Assembly: GCA_950097265.1 (NCBI GenBank)
Contig: CATNDJ010000016.1
Span: 1-38,138 of the forward strand
Source: an uncultured Oscillibacter sp.
GTDB lineage: Bacteria; Bacillota; Clostridia; Oscillospirales; Oscillospiraceae
Direction: 5' to 3'
Length of the DNA: 38,138 nucleotides
The position numbers were made by a program, and so were the translations under genes. Each line of letters begins with the position of its first letter. Positions within the stretch are counted from its first letter, which is position 1. The notes beneath the pieces were generated by a model that ran no database searches, was not told where the DNA came from, and saw only the letters and a list, made by a program, of their open reading frames with translations. Positions 8,186-16,534 of the stretch are shown here, in pieces.

Positions 8186-9664
8186 TTACTGAAATGGGTT
8201 CTCCGTGGGATAGGGCAGGCCCTTGGGCTGATTGTAGGCGATGTCCTGAATCCCCAGGAACTTGAACACCTCGAACAGCGCCTTGCCGTAGTGGCCGAAG
8301 GCCACAGCCCCGTGGTGGGGATAGCGCTTCTGGATGAGCACATGGCGGTAAAACCGGCCCATCTCGGGAATGGCGAAGACGCCGATGCCGCCGAAGCTGC
8401 CCGTGGCCACCGGAAGCACCTCGCCCTGGGCGATGTAGGACCGGAGCACGCCGTCGCTGTCACACTGGAGGCGGTAGAAGGTGATATCGCTGGCGGCGAT
8501 GTCCCCCTCCAGAGTACCCCGGGTGAAATCAGGCTCTCCGCCGTTCTCCAGCAGGCGGTTCTGAATGAGCTGGTATTTGACCGCCCGGTCCGCGCAGAGC
8601 TTGCAGGCGGGGGTGTTGCCGCAGTGGAAGCCCATGAAGGTGTCCGTGAGGGTGTAATCGAACTTGCCCTTGATCTGCTCCTCCCAAAGCCGGGCGGGGA
8701 CGGAGTTGTTGATATCCAGCAGGGTCACGGTATCGCCGGAGACGCACATGCCGATGTACTCAGACAACGCGCCGTAGATGTCCACCTCGCAGGCAACGGG
8801 GATGCCCCGGCTCGCCAGGCGGGAGTTCACGTAGCAGGGCTCAAAGCCGAACTGGCTGGGAAACGCGGGCCAGCACTTGTCCGCGAAGGCCACGTACTTC
8901 CGGGCCCCCTTGTGCTTCTCCGCCCAGTCCAGCAGGGTCAGCTCAAACTGGGCCATCCGCTCGCCCAGGTCGGGGTAGTAGCGGCCCTCGCCCATCTCGG
9001 CGGCCATCTCGGCGCAGACCGCCGGGATGCGGGGATCACCGGCGTGCTCCCGGTAGCTCACCAGCAGGTCCAGCTCGGAGTTCTCCTCCACCTCCACGCC
9101 CAGCTCGTACAGGCCCTTGATGGGGGCGTTGCAGGCGAAGAAGTCCTGGGGCCGGGGGCCGAAGGTGATGATCTTCAAATTTTTCACGCCGATGACGGCC
9201 CGGGCGATGGGGACAAACTCGGCGATCATTCCGGCGATGTCCTGGGCGGTGCCCACGGGGTACTCGGGGATATAGCCCTTGAGATGCCGCATGCCCAGGT
9301 TGTAGGAGCAGTTCAGCATGCCGCAGTAGGCGTCGCCCCGGCCGTTGATGAGGTCCCCGTCTCCCTCGGCGGCGGCCACATACATGCAGGGGCCGTCGAA
9401 GTTTTTGGCGATCAGGGTCTCCGGCGTCTCGGGGCCGAAGTTGCCCAGGAACACCACCAGGGCGTTGCAGCCCTGGGCCTTCACGTCCTCCACGGCTTTC
9501 AGCATCCCCAGCTCGTTCTCCACGGTGACGGGGCACTCGTACAGCTCGCCGGAACAGGCGGCCTTGACGGCGGCCCGGCGCTTCTCGCTCAGGGCGACGG
9601 GAAAACAGTCCCGGGAGACGGCGACGAGGCCCAGCTTTACCTCGGGAATATTGGTCAATTGCAT
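8186..9664 (-). CDS. L-fucose/L-arabinose isomerase family protein
   Basis: This protein of 492 residues belongs, by overall pattern, to the fucose isomerase-like family (COG2407), metal-dependent aldose-ketose isomerases. Recognisable blocks are GLVAVSRDCFPVALSEKRR at the N-terminus, the ALVVFLGNFGPETPE strand-loop, and a C-terminal region with HCGNTPAC and FRLQCDSDG-like segments. A start at 9664 is preferred because GAAAAGGAGGAAG precedes it; the longer frame to 9712 has no such site. It lies between a DUF4867 gene and the ATPase gene, together with a xylulokinase. The pair suggests isomerisation of an aldose to a ketose that the kinase then phosphorylates. No classical xylose isomerase is present, so this enzyme may fill that step for an uncommon pentose or deoxy sugar. 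Confidence 0.82.
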   Translation of the reverse strand: MQLTNIPEVKLGLVAVSRDCFPVALSEKRRAAVKAACSGELYECPVTVENELGMLKAVEDVKAQGCNALVVFLGNFGPETPETLIAKNFDGPCMYVAAAEGDGDLINGRGDAYCGMLNCSYNLGMRHLKGYIPEYPVGTAQDIAGMIAEFVPIARAVIGVKNLKIITFGPRPQDFFACNAPIKGLYELGVEVEENSELDLLVSYREHAGDPRIPAVCAEMAAEMGEGRYYPDLGERMAQFELTLLDWAEKHKGARKYVAFADKCWPAFPSQFGFEPCYVNSRLASRGIPVACEVDIYGALSEYIGMCVSGDTVTLLDINNSVPARLWEEQIKGKFDYTLTDTFMGFHCGNTPACKLCADRAVKYQLIQNRLLENGGEPDFTRGTLEGDIAASDITFYRLQCDSDGVLRSYIAQGEVLPVATGSFGGIGVFAIPEMGRFYRHVLIQKRYPHHGAVAFGHYGKALFEVFKFLGIQDIAYNQPKGLPYPTENPFQ

Positions 9665-9680
9665 AGAATCTTCCTCCTTT

Positions 9681-10316
9681 TCAAAGATCGTTTTTGATAT
9701 CAATGTTCTCACCTATCAGGCCCACCCAGGCCCCCTGTCCGGCCTCGCCGGAGTCCGGGTGCGCCAGCAGCCATTTATTTTTCGCCCACAGGCGGTCATC
9801 CTCCGCGTTCAGCGGCGTGAGGACGGGCCTGGCCTCATTGGTGCCCCTGGGCAGCGCCACCGCCACCCGGAAGCCCTTTGCCCCATCCACATGGCAGGGG
9901 GCGTAGTGCAGCGTCGTGGCGTAGACCTCCACCACCGCCCCGGCGGGGACCCGGAAGGCCCGGACACAGGCGGTATCCAGCCGGCCGTCCACCATTTCCT
10001 CCTGCTTCGCCAGAAGGAGAATGAAGTCCGACGCTCCGATGTTGACCTCGCTGTCCCGGTGGTACTCCAGGCAGTTGAGCTTGGTATTGCGGCCCCAGCA
10101 CATGCCCAGCTGCACCGGCATGCCGCCGTAGGCGTGGTCCTGGAGCCGCTTGAAGATATCGCACCCTTCCAGGGCGGCGATGGACGGCTCATAGGCCGTG
10201 CCCTCCTCCGGCAGGGGGATGGCCTCCATGGCCCGGAGCAGCTCCGCCGTGTCATACCCGGTGAGTACCTGGCCGTAGGCCCGGAAGGTGGGACTGTAGA
10301 CAGATTCAATCTTCAT
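9681..10316 (-). CDS. DUF4867 cupin-like protein of sugar operon
   Basis: This 211-residue protein resembles DUF4867 proteins that occur beside fucose-isomerase-like and xylulokinase genes in gut Firmicutes. It shows a cupin-like metal site pattern: LEYHRDSE with His86 and Glu90, then YATTLHYAPCHV with His137 and His142. This makes a metal-dependent sugar isomerase or epimerase role conceivable, but function is unproven. The ATG follows AAAGGAGAAACCTC. It is tightly placed between the xylulokinase (12 bp) and isomerase (16 bp) genes and is surely co-transcribed with them. Confidence 0.75.
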   Translation of the reverse strand: MKIESVYSPTFRAYGQVLTGYDTAELLRAMEAIPLPEEGTAYEPSIAALEGCDIFKRLQDHAYGGMPVQLGMCWGRNTKLNCLEYHRDSEVNIGASDFILLLAKQEEMVDGRLDTACVRAFRVPAGAVVEVYATTLHYAPCHVDGAKGFRVAVALPRGTNEARPVLTPLNAEDDRLWAKNKWLLAHPDSGEAGQGAWVGLIGENIDIKNDL

Positions 10317-10328
10317 GAGGTTTCTCCT

Positions 10329-11804
10329 TTACAGAAGCTGGGGGAACAGCGCCTTGCAGGCGGGGTAAATCTTTTGGAACTGCCGGTAGCGCTCCTCATA
10401 GCGGGCGGTCAGCTCCGCCTCCGGCTCCACGGTGCCGGCCACGCGCACCAGGGCGTCCGCCGCCGCCTGGACGGAGGGGAAGCGCCCCGCCGCCACCATG
10501 GCCAGCATGGCCCCGCCGTAGCCGGGCCCCTGCTCGGTAGCCGGGATATCCAGGGGAATGCCCAGGACATTAGCCATGATGGTCCGCCAGAGGCCGGACT
10601 TGCTGCCCCCGCCGCAGAGCATGGAGCGCGGAATAGCGACGCCCAGGCTTTTCGCCACCTCAAAGCTGTCCCGGATGGCGAAGGCCACGCCCTCCAGCAC
10701 CGCCTGGAGCAGGTCCGCGCGGGTGGTGTCCATGGTCATGCCCATAAAGCAGCCCCGGGCGTCGGTGTCGTTGATGGGGCTGCGCTCTCCCATGAGGTAG
10801 GGGAGGAAAAACACATGGTTCCGCCCCAGCTTCTCCGGGGTAATCGCCGCCTGTTCCCCGGCGTAATCCTGGGTTTTCAGGATATCCTCCATCCACCACT
10901 TGTTGCAGCTGGCGGCGGAGAGCATGCAGCCCATGAGATGGTATCCCCCGTCGGCGTGGGCGAAGGAGTGCAGCGCGTTGTGGGGGTCCACGCCGAAGGT
11001 TTTGCTGGAGATGAAGATGGTCCCGGAGGTGCCCAGGCTGATGTTGCAGCCCCCGTCCCCCACGGTGCCCGTGCCCACGGCGGCGGCGGCGTTGTCCCCC
11101 GCCCCGGCGCAGACCACCGTCGTTTCCGCCAGGTCCAGGGCCCTCGCCATGTCCGGCTTGAGGGTGCCCACGGCCTCATAGCTCTCGAAGGCCTTCGCCA
11201 TCTGGGACTCCCGCAGACCGCACAGCTCCAGCATCTCCGGGCTCCAGCGCTTGTGCTCCACGTCGAAGAGGAGCATCCCCGAGGCGTCGGAGACGTCGGT
11301 GCAGTGGACGCCGGTGAGGCAGTAGTTGATGTAGTCCTTGGGCAGCATCACCTTGTCGATTCTGGCGAACAGCTCCGGCTCGTTCTTCCGCATCCAGAGG
11401 AGCTTAGGGGCCGTGAAGCCCGCGAAGGCGATGTTGGCGGTACACCGGCTGATTTTTTCCCGGCCCACGATCTTGTTGAGGTAGTCCACCTCCTGAGCGG
11501 TGCGGCCGTCGTTCCAGAGAATGGCGGGGCGGAGGACCCGGTCCTCCTGGTCCAGGGCCACCAGCCCGTGCATCTGCCCGCCGCAGCCGATGGCCGCAAT
11601 CCGGGTCTTATCGCAGTCCGCCGTCAACTCCCGGATGCCAGTCACCACCGCTTCCAGCCAGTCCGCCGGGTTCTGCTCGGACCAGCCAGGCTTGGGAAAA
11701 GACAGCGGGTATTCCCGGGAGACGATGTTTTGGATTTGTCCCTCCTCGTCCATCAGCAGCAGCTTCACGGCGGAGGTGCCCAGGTCGATTCCAATATACA
11801 GCAT
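10329..11804 (-). CDS. xylB: Xylulokinase (FGGY carbohydrate kinase)
   Basis: This 491-residue kinase phosphorylates D-xylulose (or a related ketose) to the 5-phosphate, feeding the pentose phosphate pathway. The ATP-binding N-terminus is YIGIDLGTSAVK. The xylulose-contact motif GGQMHGLV has Met78-His79, and the probable catalytic base is Asp237 in CAGAGDNAA. A GTSGTIF phosphate loop and the C-terminal FGGY signature region GGGSKSGLW are present. Length matches XylB (about 480-500). The start is set by AAGGAGAAACGAC. It sits between the GH3 gene and DUF4867 in the sugar operon, which points to pentose-containing oligosaccharides as substrate. Confidence 0.9.
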   Translation of the reverse strand: MLYIGIDLGTSAVKLLLMDEEGQIQNIVSREYPLSFPKPGWSEQNPADWLEAVVTGIRELTADCDKTRIAAIGCGGQMHGLVALDQEDRVLRPAILWNDGRTAQEVDYLNKIVGREKISRCTANIAFAGFTAPKLLWMRKNEPELFARIDKVMLPKDYINYCLTGVHCTDVSDASGMLLFDVEHKRWSPEMLELCGLRESQMAKAFESYEAVGTLKPDMARALDLAETTVVCAGAGDNAAAAVGTGTVGDGGCNISLGTSGTIFISSKTFGVDPHNALHSFAHADGGYHLMGCMLSAASCNKWWMEDILKTQDYAGEQAAITPEKLGRNHVFFLPYLMGERSPINDTDARGCFMGMTMDTTRADLLQAVLEGVAFAIRDSFEVAKSLGVAIPRSMLCGGGSKSGLWRTIMANVLGIPLDIPATEQGPGYGGAMLAMVAAGRFPSVQAAADALVRVAGTVEPEAELTARYEERYRQFQKIYPACKALFPQLL

Positions 11805-11815
11805 GTCGTTTCTCC

Positions 11816-13912
11816 TTATGTCCGGCGGATAGAAGTGCTGACTGCGGTCTTTCCCGTCAGCCGGGCGGTGCGGGCGTCCGGCTGGCCCAGGCCCGCGTAC
11901 AGGGTCCAGGCCCCGCTGCCGGGAATCCGCTCTCCGGCGTCGTTGACCACGGTGAAGGCCGAGGGCTCTATGGGAATGTCCACTGTCTTCGTCTCCCCTG
12001 CCCCCAGCTCGATCCGCCGGAAGCCGCAGAGGATGGGATTGGGCGGCGCGTCGGGGGATGCCTCGTCCTTCAAATAGAGCTGCACCACCTCCTGGGCGGC
12101 CCGCCCGCCCCGGTTCTCCACTGTGACCCGGGCGGAGGCCTCTCCGGCGGTGACGGCGGTGACCGCCGCGTCGCCGTAGGTCAGGCCATAGCCGAAGGGA
12201 TACAGGGGCTCACCCCGGTAGTAGCGGTAGGTCCGGTTGGTCATGGCGTAGTCGGTAAAGGCGGGCAGCTCCTCCAGGGCCCCGTCCCGGTAGAAGGTCA
12301 CGGGCAGCTTGCCGGAGGGAGACGCTTTGCCGAAAATCAGGTCCGCAATGGCCCGGCCTCCCCCGGCGCCGGGATACCAGCCCAGGAGAATGGCGTCCGC
12401 TTGGGTCTCGGCCTCGCTGAGGTCGATGGCGCTTCCCGCCAAAAGGACCACCAGCGTGGGCTTCCCCGCCGCCAGCACATGCCGCAGCAGCATCCGCTGG
12501 GGCGAGGGCAGAAGAAGATCCTCCTTGTCCCCGGACCCGGCGGCGTTGCCCTCGTCGGGCTGTTCGCCCTCCAGAGTCTCGTCCAGGCCCAGGACCAGGA
12601 CCACCACGTCGCTGTGCTTCACCACCGCCATGGCCTCCGCCATGCGGTCGCTGGCCTGTGCCAGGGGCTCTACCCGGTCCCGCCAGAGGTGGCAGCCCTC
12701 GGCGTACAGCACCCGGCCGCGGCCCTCCATGGCGTCCTGGATGCCCTCCAAGACGGTGACATAGCGGGAGGCGGTGCCGTGGTAGTTCCCCACCAGAGCC
12801 GCCCGGCTGTTGGCGTTGGGACCGATGACCCCGACGGTGCCCACGGTCTCCGGGTTCAGGGGCAAAAGCCCGTTGTTTTTCAGCAGCACGCAGGACTCCA
12901 GAGCAGCCTTGTGGACCAGGGCCAAATGCTCCGGGCACTCCACCGCCTCATAGGGGATGGAGTCGTACTCGCTGCCCTCCCCCAGGACGCCCAGGAGATA
13001 CCGGGTGGTAAAGAGCCGCTCGGCGGCAATTGTAATATTCTCCTCGGAGATCAGCCCCTCCCGCAGGGCCAGGAGCAAGCAGCGGTAGCAGTCGCCGCAG
13101 TTCAGGTCACAGCCGTTTTTCAGCGCCAGGGCCACGGACTGGGCGGTGTTCTCCGTGACCATGTGCCCGGTGTGGAAATCCCGGATGGCCCAGCAGTCGG
13201 AGACCACATGGCCCTGGAAGCCCCAGCGGCCCCGGAGGATGTCTTTCAGCAGCGTCTCGCTGCCGCAGCAGGGCTCGCCGTTGGTACGGTTGTAGGCCCC
13301 CATGACGGCCTCCACCCCCGCGTCCTTCACGCAGGCCTCGAAGGCGGGGAGGTAGGTCTCCTCCATATCCTTGGGGGAGGCCACGGCGTTGAACTTGTGC
13401 CGCAGGCTCTCCGGCCCGCTGTGGACGGCGAAGTGCTTGGCACAGGCGGCAGCTTTCATGGTTTCGCCGCTGCCCTGGAGACCCCGGACGTAGGCTTTGC
13501 CCAGTTGGGCGGTGAGGAAGGGGTCCTCGCCGTAAGTCTCGTGCCCCCGGCCCCAGCGGGGGTCCCGGAAAATGTTGACGTTGGGGGACCAGAAGGTCAG
13601 CCCCTTGTAGATGTCCCGGTCGTCCTGGGCGGAGAGGGCGTTGTACTTGGCCCGGCCCTCGGTGGCGGCCACGTCCCCCAGCTTTTCCAGCAGCTCCTCG
13701 TCGAACATGGCTGCCAGGCCGATGGCCTGGGGGAAGCTGGTGGCAGTGCCCGCCCGGGCCACACCGTGAAGGGCCTCGTTCCACCAGTTGTAGGCGGGGA
13801 CCCCCAGGCGGGGAATAGGCGGCGCACTATAGCTCAGCTGGCCGGCCTTTTCCTCCAGGCTCATCTGCGCCACCAGAGCCCTGGCCCGCCGCCGCGCGGT
13901 TTCTCGATCCAT
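11816..13912 (-). CDS. GH3 family glycosidase, probably beta-xylosidase or beta-glucosidase
   Basis: This protein of 698 residues has the GH3 TIM-barrel, alpha/beta sandwich and C-terminal fibronectin-like domain. The motif DPRWGRGHETYGEDP (about residues 117-131), AKHF (His160) and the nucleophile Asp239 in VVSDCWAI are intact. The sequence style around these motifs is that of bacterial GH3 xylosidase/arabinofuranosidase members, and the downstream xylulokinase agrees with this. No signal peptide is seen, so it should act inside the cell on imported oligosaccharide. The ATG at 13912 has AAAGGAGAATTGCTT ahead of it. A longer frame to 14038 overlaps the YesL-like gene and is rejected. Confidence 0.9.
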   Translation of the reverse strand: MDRETARRRARALVAQMSLEEKAGQLSYSAPPIPRLGVPAYNWWNEALHGVARAGTATSFPQAIGLAAMFDEELLEKLGDVAATEGRAKYNALSAQDDRDIYKGLTFWSPNVNIFRDPRWGRGHETYGEDPFLTAQLGKAYVRGLQGSGETMKAAACAKHFAVHSGPESLRHKFNAVASPKDMEETYLPAFEACVKDAGVEAVMGAYNRTNGEPCCGSETLLKDILRGRWGFQGHVVSDCWAIRDFHTGHMVTENTAQSVALALKNGCDLNCGDCYRCLLLALREGLISEENITIAAERLFTTRYLLGVLGEGSEYDSIPYEAVECPEHLALVHKAALESCVLLKNNGLLPLNPETVGTVGVIGPNANSRAALVGNYHGTASRYVTVLEGIQDAMEGRGRVLYAEGCHLWRDRVEPLAQASDRMAEAMAVVKHSDVVVLVLGLDETLEGEQPDEGNAAGSGDKEDLLLPSPQRMLLRHVLAAGKPTLVVLLAGSAIDLSEAETQADAILLGWYPGAGGGRAIADLIFGKASPSGKLPVTFYRDGALEELPAFTDYAMTNRTYRYYRGEPLYPFGYGLTYGDAAVTAVTAGEASARVTVENRGGRAAQEVVQLYLKDEASPDAPPNPILCGFRRIELGAGETKTVDIPIEPSAFTVVNDAGERIPGSGAWTLYAGLGQPDARTARLTGKTAVSTSIRRT

Positions 13913-13931
13913 AAGCAATTCTCCTTTGGGT

Positions 13932-14603
13932 TCAGTTTGGTTCTCCGTCCTCCGCCGGGAGCACCCGGCGGAAGATTCTCCACAGCACCCGGGAGGCCAG
14001 CCACGCCGGGCCGGAGGCCCCCGCGATGAAATACACAAAGCCCAGCATCCGCATGATCACCGGGGGCAGAAACAGCGGGACGGCGACGGGCAAAAGGGCG
14101 ATCAGCCACAGCAGCAGCGTCCGCCCCGGGGAGCAGAAGGCCAGGGCAAAGGCGTTTTTTACCTGGCCCTTCCAGGTGTTCTGAAACCTGGCCTGGAGGG
14201 GGAACACATAGCACAGCAGGGTCAGGGCGATCACTGCCACAACGGTGGCGACGGTCAGGAACAGCACCCGGAGGGCCCCCTCCTGCCGGAGGGCAAAAAA
14301 GGCGTCCCCCGCCGCCACAACCCCCAGGGCCAGCACCAGCAGGCCCAGGGCCGCGCCCCGCTTGAGGTTGGCCCGGAAGGCGTCCAAGAAGCCCCGCAGG
14401 GTGCGGACCTCCTCCCCCCGGACCAGCTTCAAGGTGACATAGTACAACGCGCACAGGGCGGGCCCGGCGGTGATCACCGGCAGGGCGCAGAGGACGCAGA
14501 GCCAGTTGAGGATCATCAGGTCCCCCAGGGTGCGGAGAACCTGTCCCAGGGAGGCCCGGAGGGGGCTTCCCTCCTCCGGCCCGGCCTTACGCGTGTCCGC
14601 CAT
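13932..14603 (-). CDS. YesL-like (DUF624) membrane protein
   Basis: This 223-residue protein has about five hydrophobic segments. The stretch LMILNWLCVLCALPVITAGPA near residues 30-50, followed by ALYYVTLKLVRGEE, is characteristic of the YesL/DUF624 family. Such proteins are regularly encoded within oligosaccharide ABC transporter operons of Firmicutes, where a helper role in transport or assembly is suspected but not shown. The gene begins 4 bp after the MalG-type permease stop and ends 19 bp before the GH3 start, so it is a member of this operon. Confidence 0.85.
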   Translation of the reverse strand: MADTRKAGPEEGSPLRASLGQVLRTLGDLMILNWLCVLCALPVITAGPALCALYYVTLKLVRGEEVRTLRGFLDAFRANLKRGAALGLLVLALGVVAAGDAFFALRQEGALRVLFLTVATVVAVIALTLLCYVFPLQARFQNTWKGQVKNAFALAFCSPGRTLLLWLIALLPVAVPLFLPPVIMRMLGFVYFIAGASGPAWLASRVLWRIFRRVLPAEDGEPN

Positions 14604-14607
14604 AGGC

Positions 14608-15456
14608 TCAGCCCTTCACGCCGCCCAGGGCCACGCCGGCGATGATGTACTTGGACAGGGCGAAGTACACGATGAACAGGGGCAGGATCGTCAGGGTCAG
14701 GCCCAAATAGATCGCGCCGTGCTCCGTCTTATAAATATCGCCCCGAAGGAGGCCCACCATAATCGGCATGGTGTATTTACTGTTGTCCGTCAGCAGGATG
14801 GTGGGCAGGAAGAGGCTGTTCCAGCTGGAGACGAAGCAGAAGATGGCCTGGGTGGCCATGGCCGGCTTCATGATGGGCAGCGCGATGCGGTTGAAGGTGT
14901 TGAATTCCCCGGAGCCGTCGATCCGGGCCGAGTCCAGCAGCTCCAGAGGCAAAGAGGACAGCATGAACTGCCGCATGAAGAACACCGTGGCCGGAGCGGC
15001 AATGGAGGGGAGGATCAGCGCCAGGAAGTTGTTGGTCATGTGGATCTGATACATGAACTGGTAGAAGCCGATGCTGGTGACCTGGGCGGGAATCATCATC
15101 ACGCACATGATGACGGTGAAAAAGGTCTTGCGCCCCTTCCACTGGTAGGCCACCAGGGCATAGGCGGTGAGGGCGGAGAAATACACCGTGCAGGCCGTGG
15201 AGCCCACGGAAATGATCATGGAGTTCATGAAGCCCCGGATGGGATTGAAGGTCTTGCCCAGCAGCACGCTCAGGTTGCTCATCAGGTAGGTGGAGGGCAC
15301 CAGGGAGATGGCGTGCTGCTGAATCTCATAGGTGCTGCGGGTGGAGTTGACGAGCATAATGACAAATGGCATCAGGCTGAGGATGGTCAGCAGGATGCAC
15401 ACGGTATAGGCCACAATTTTAAAGGCCGTGCCGTTGGAGTGTTTCGCGTGTTTCAT
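14608..15456 (-). CDS. Sugar ABC transporter permease, MalG/MsmG type
   Basis: This inner-membrane permease of 282 residues has six predicted membrane segments. The EAA loop that docks to the ATPase is seen as SLPLELLDSARIDGSGEFNT with the distal G and polar residues in place. Members of this group pair with a MalF-type partner, here encoded just upstream with a 6-bp gap. A GAGGTAACC site precedes the ATG. Together with the lipoprotein and the MsmK-type ATPase it completes a CUT1 oligosaccharide importer. Confidence 0.94.
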   Translation of the reverse strand: MKHAKHSNGTAFKIVAYTVCILLTILSLMPFVIMLVNSTRSTYEIQQHAISLVPSTYLMSNLSVLLGKTFNPIRGFMNSMIISVGSTACTVYFSALTAYALVAYQWKGRKTFFTVIMCVMMIPAQVTSIGFYQFMYQIHMTNNFLALILPSIAAPATVFFMRQFMLSSLPLELLDSARIDGSGEFNTFNRIALPIMKPAMATQAIFCFVSSWNSLFLPTILLTDNSKYTMPIMVGLLRGDIYKTEHGAIYLGLTLTILPLFIVYFALSKYIIAGVALGGVKG

Positions 15457-15462
15457 GTCCGG

Positions 15463-16377
15463 TTACCTCCCCTCGTCCTTGTCCCGCATCAGCAGGAAGA
15501 TCACGCCGGAAAACACCGCGATGATGAGGAACATAATCATGCTGGCCGCGGCGGCCCGGTTGTAGAGATAGCTCCCGCTGAACGCCTGGTTGTAAATAAA
15601 CACGCTGGTGGTCAGGGTCGCGTTGTCCGGCCCGCCCAGCAGGAACAGCTTGGGAATGTCGTACATGTTCAGTCCGCCGATCATGCTGGTGATCAGGGTG
15701 TAGAGCAGGATGGTTTTCAGGTTGGGAATGGTGATCTGGAAGAACAGCTGCACGTCGTTGGCCCCGTCGATCTCCGCCGCCTCGTAAATCTCAGGGCTGA
15801 TGCCCAGGACGCCGGAAATCAGGATGATCATCGTGTAGCCGTACCACATCCAGAACTGGATAAAGGCCACGATGAGCTGGGCCGCCGTCGCGTTGATGGA
15901 GAAATTGAAGGGAGTGCTCAGCACGCCCGTGGTCATGAGGAGGTCGTTCACCGGACCCGTGGGATAGCCGAAAAGGGCGTTGAACAGGATGGCCACGGAG
16001 GCCGCCGTGATGATGTTGGGCATGTAGAAAACGACCTTGAAGAAGCCCTGCCCGGCCAGCTTGTGGCGGTGGCTGGTGAACCAAGCCGTCAGCAGCAGGG
16101 CCAGGGTGATCTGGGGGATGAAGTTCATGATCCAGAGCTTCACGGTGTTCCCCAGGGATTTAATAAAAGAGGGGTTTTGGAGGACGCTGACAAAGTTCTT
16201 GAAGGGCTCGTCCGTCAGGAAATGCCAGGTGGTGTTTCCCAGGCCCTTGCAGTCCGTGAAGCCCAGGAGGGCGGTGTAAATCGTGGGATACAGGGAGAAG
16301 ACGCAGAAAGCCACGATGAAGGGCAGGCTGAAGAGATACCCGTACTTTGCGTAGCTGAAGCCTTTTCGCTGCTTCAT
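15463..16377 (-). CDS. Sugar ABC transporter permease, MalF/MsmF type
   Basis: This 304-residue permease begins with GYLFSLPFIVAFCVFSLYPTIYT, the usual first membrane helix of CUT1 MalF-type subunits. It contains an EAA loop with GISPEIYEAAEIDGANDVQ. Six membrane segments are apparent. The start is supported by AAGGAGCTGAG. It is separated from the upstream binding-protein gene by three hairpins, which may lower permease expression relative to the binding protein, as seen in many sugar transport operons. Confidence 0.94.
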   Translation of the reverse strand: MKQRKGFSYAKYGYLFSLPFIVAFCVFSLYPTIYTALLGFTDCKGLGNTTWHFLTDEPFKNFVSVLQNPSFIKSLGNTVKLWIMNFIPQITLALLLTAWFTSHRHKLAGQGFFKVVFYMPNIITAASVAILFNALFGYPTGPVNDLLMTTGVLSTPFNFSINATAAQLIVAFIQFWMWYGYTMIILISGVLGISPEIYEAAEIDGANDVQLFFQITIPNLKTILLYTLITSMIGGLNMYDIPKLFLLGGPDNATLTTSVFIYNQAFSGSYLYNRAAAASMIMFLIIAVFSGVIFLLMRDKDEGR

Positions 16378-16434
16378 GAAATCTCAGCTCCTTGAAATCA
16401 GATTGGCCGAGCATGGCCGAAGGGGAAAGACGGA

Positions 16435-16465
16435 GCGAAAGGGGCCCGTTCCGGGCCCCTTTCGC
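16435..16465 (-). terminator. Strong intercistronic hairpin (14-bp perfect stem)
   Basis: Left arm GCGAAAGGGGCCCG (16435-16448) and right arm CGGGCCCCTTTCGC (16452-16465) pair perfectly around a 3-nt loop. No U-tract follows, so it may act as an mRNA stabiliser or leaky terminator that favours expression of the upstream binding-protein gene. Confidence 0.65.
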
Positions 16466-16484
16466 CTGGAAGCAGTCTCTCATC

Positions 16485-16528
16485 ATCTCGGAGCCCGCTC
16501 CGAGATGGTCTGGTCCACTGGACCAGAC
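16485..16528 (-). repeat. Two further consecutive hairpins between binding protein and permease genes
   Basis: ATCTCGGAGC (16485-16494) pairs with GCTCCGAGAT (16497-16506). GTCTGGTCCA (16508-16517, first base read as G) pairs with TGGACCAGAC (16519-16528). With the stem at 16435-16465 they form three separate hairpins in about 95 bp. All lie after the binding-protein stop codon at 16535. Confidence 0.65.
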
Positions 16529-16534
16529 ATCGGC

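Noticed and set aside
9345-12077. Long plus-strand open frame of 910 codons opposite the isomerase and kinase genes
   Set aside because: It is a GC-rich shadow of well-identified minus-strand genes; the product is low-complexity with no family resemblance and no ribosome-binding site.
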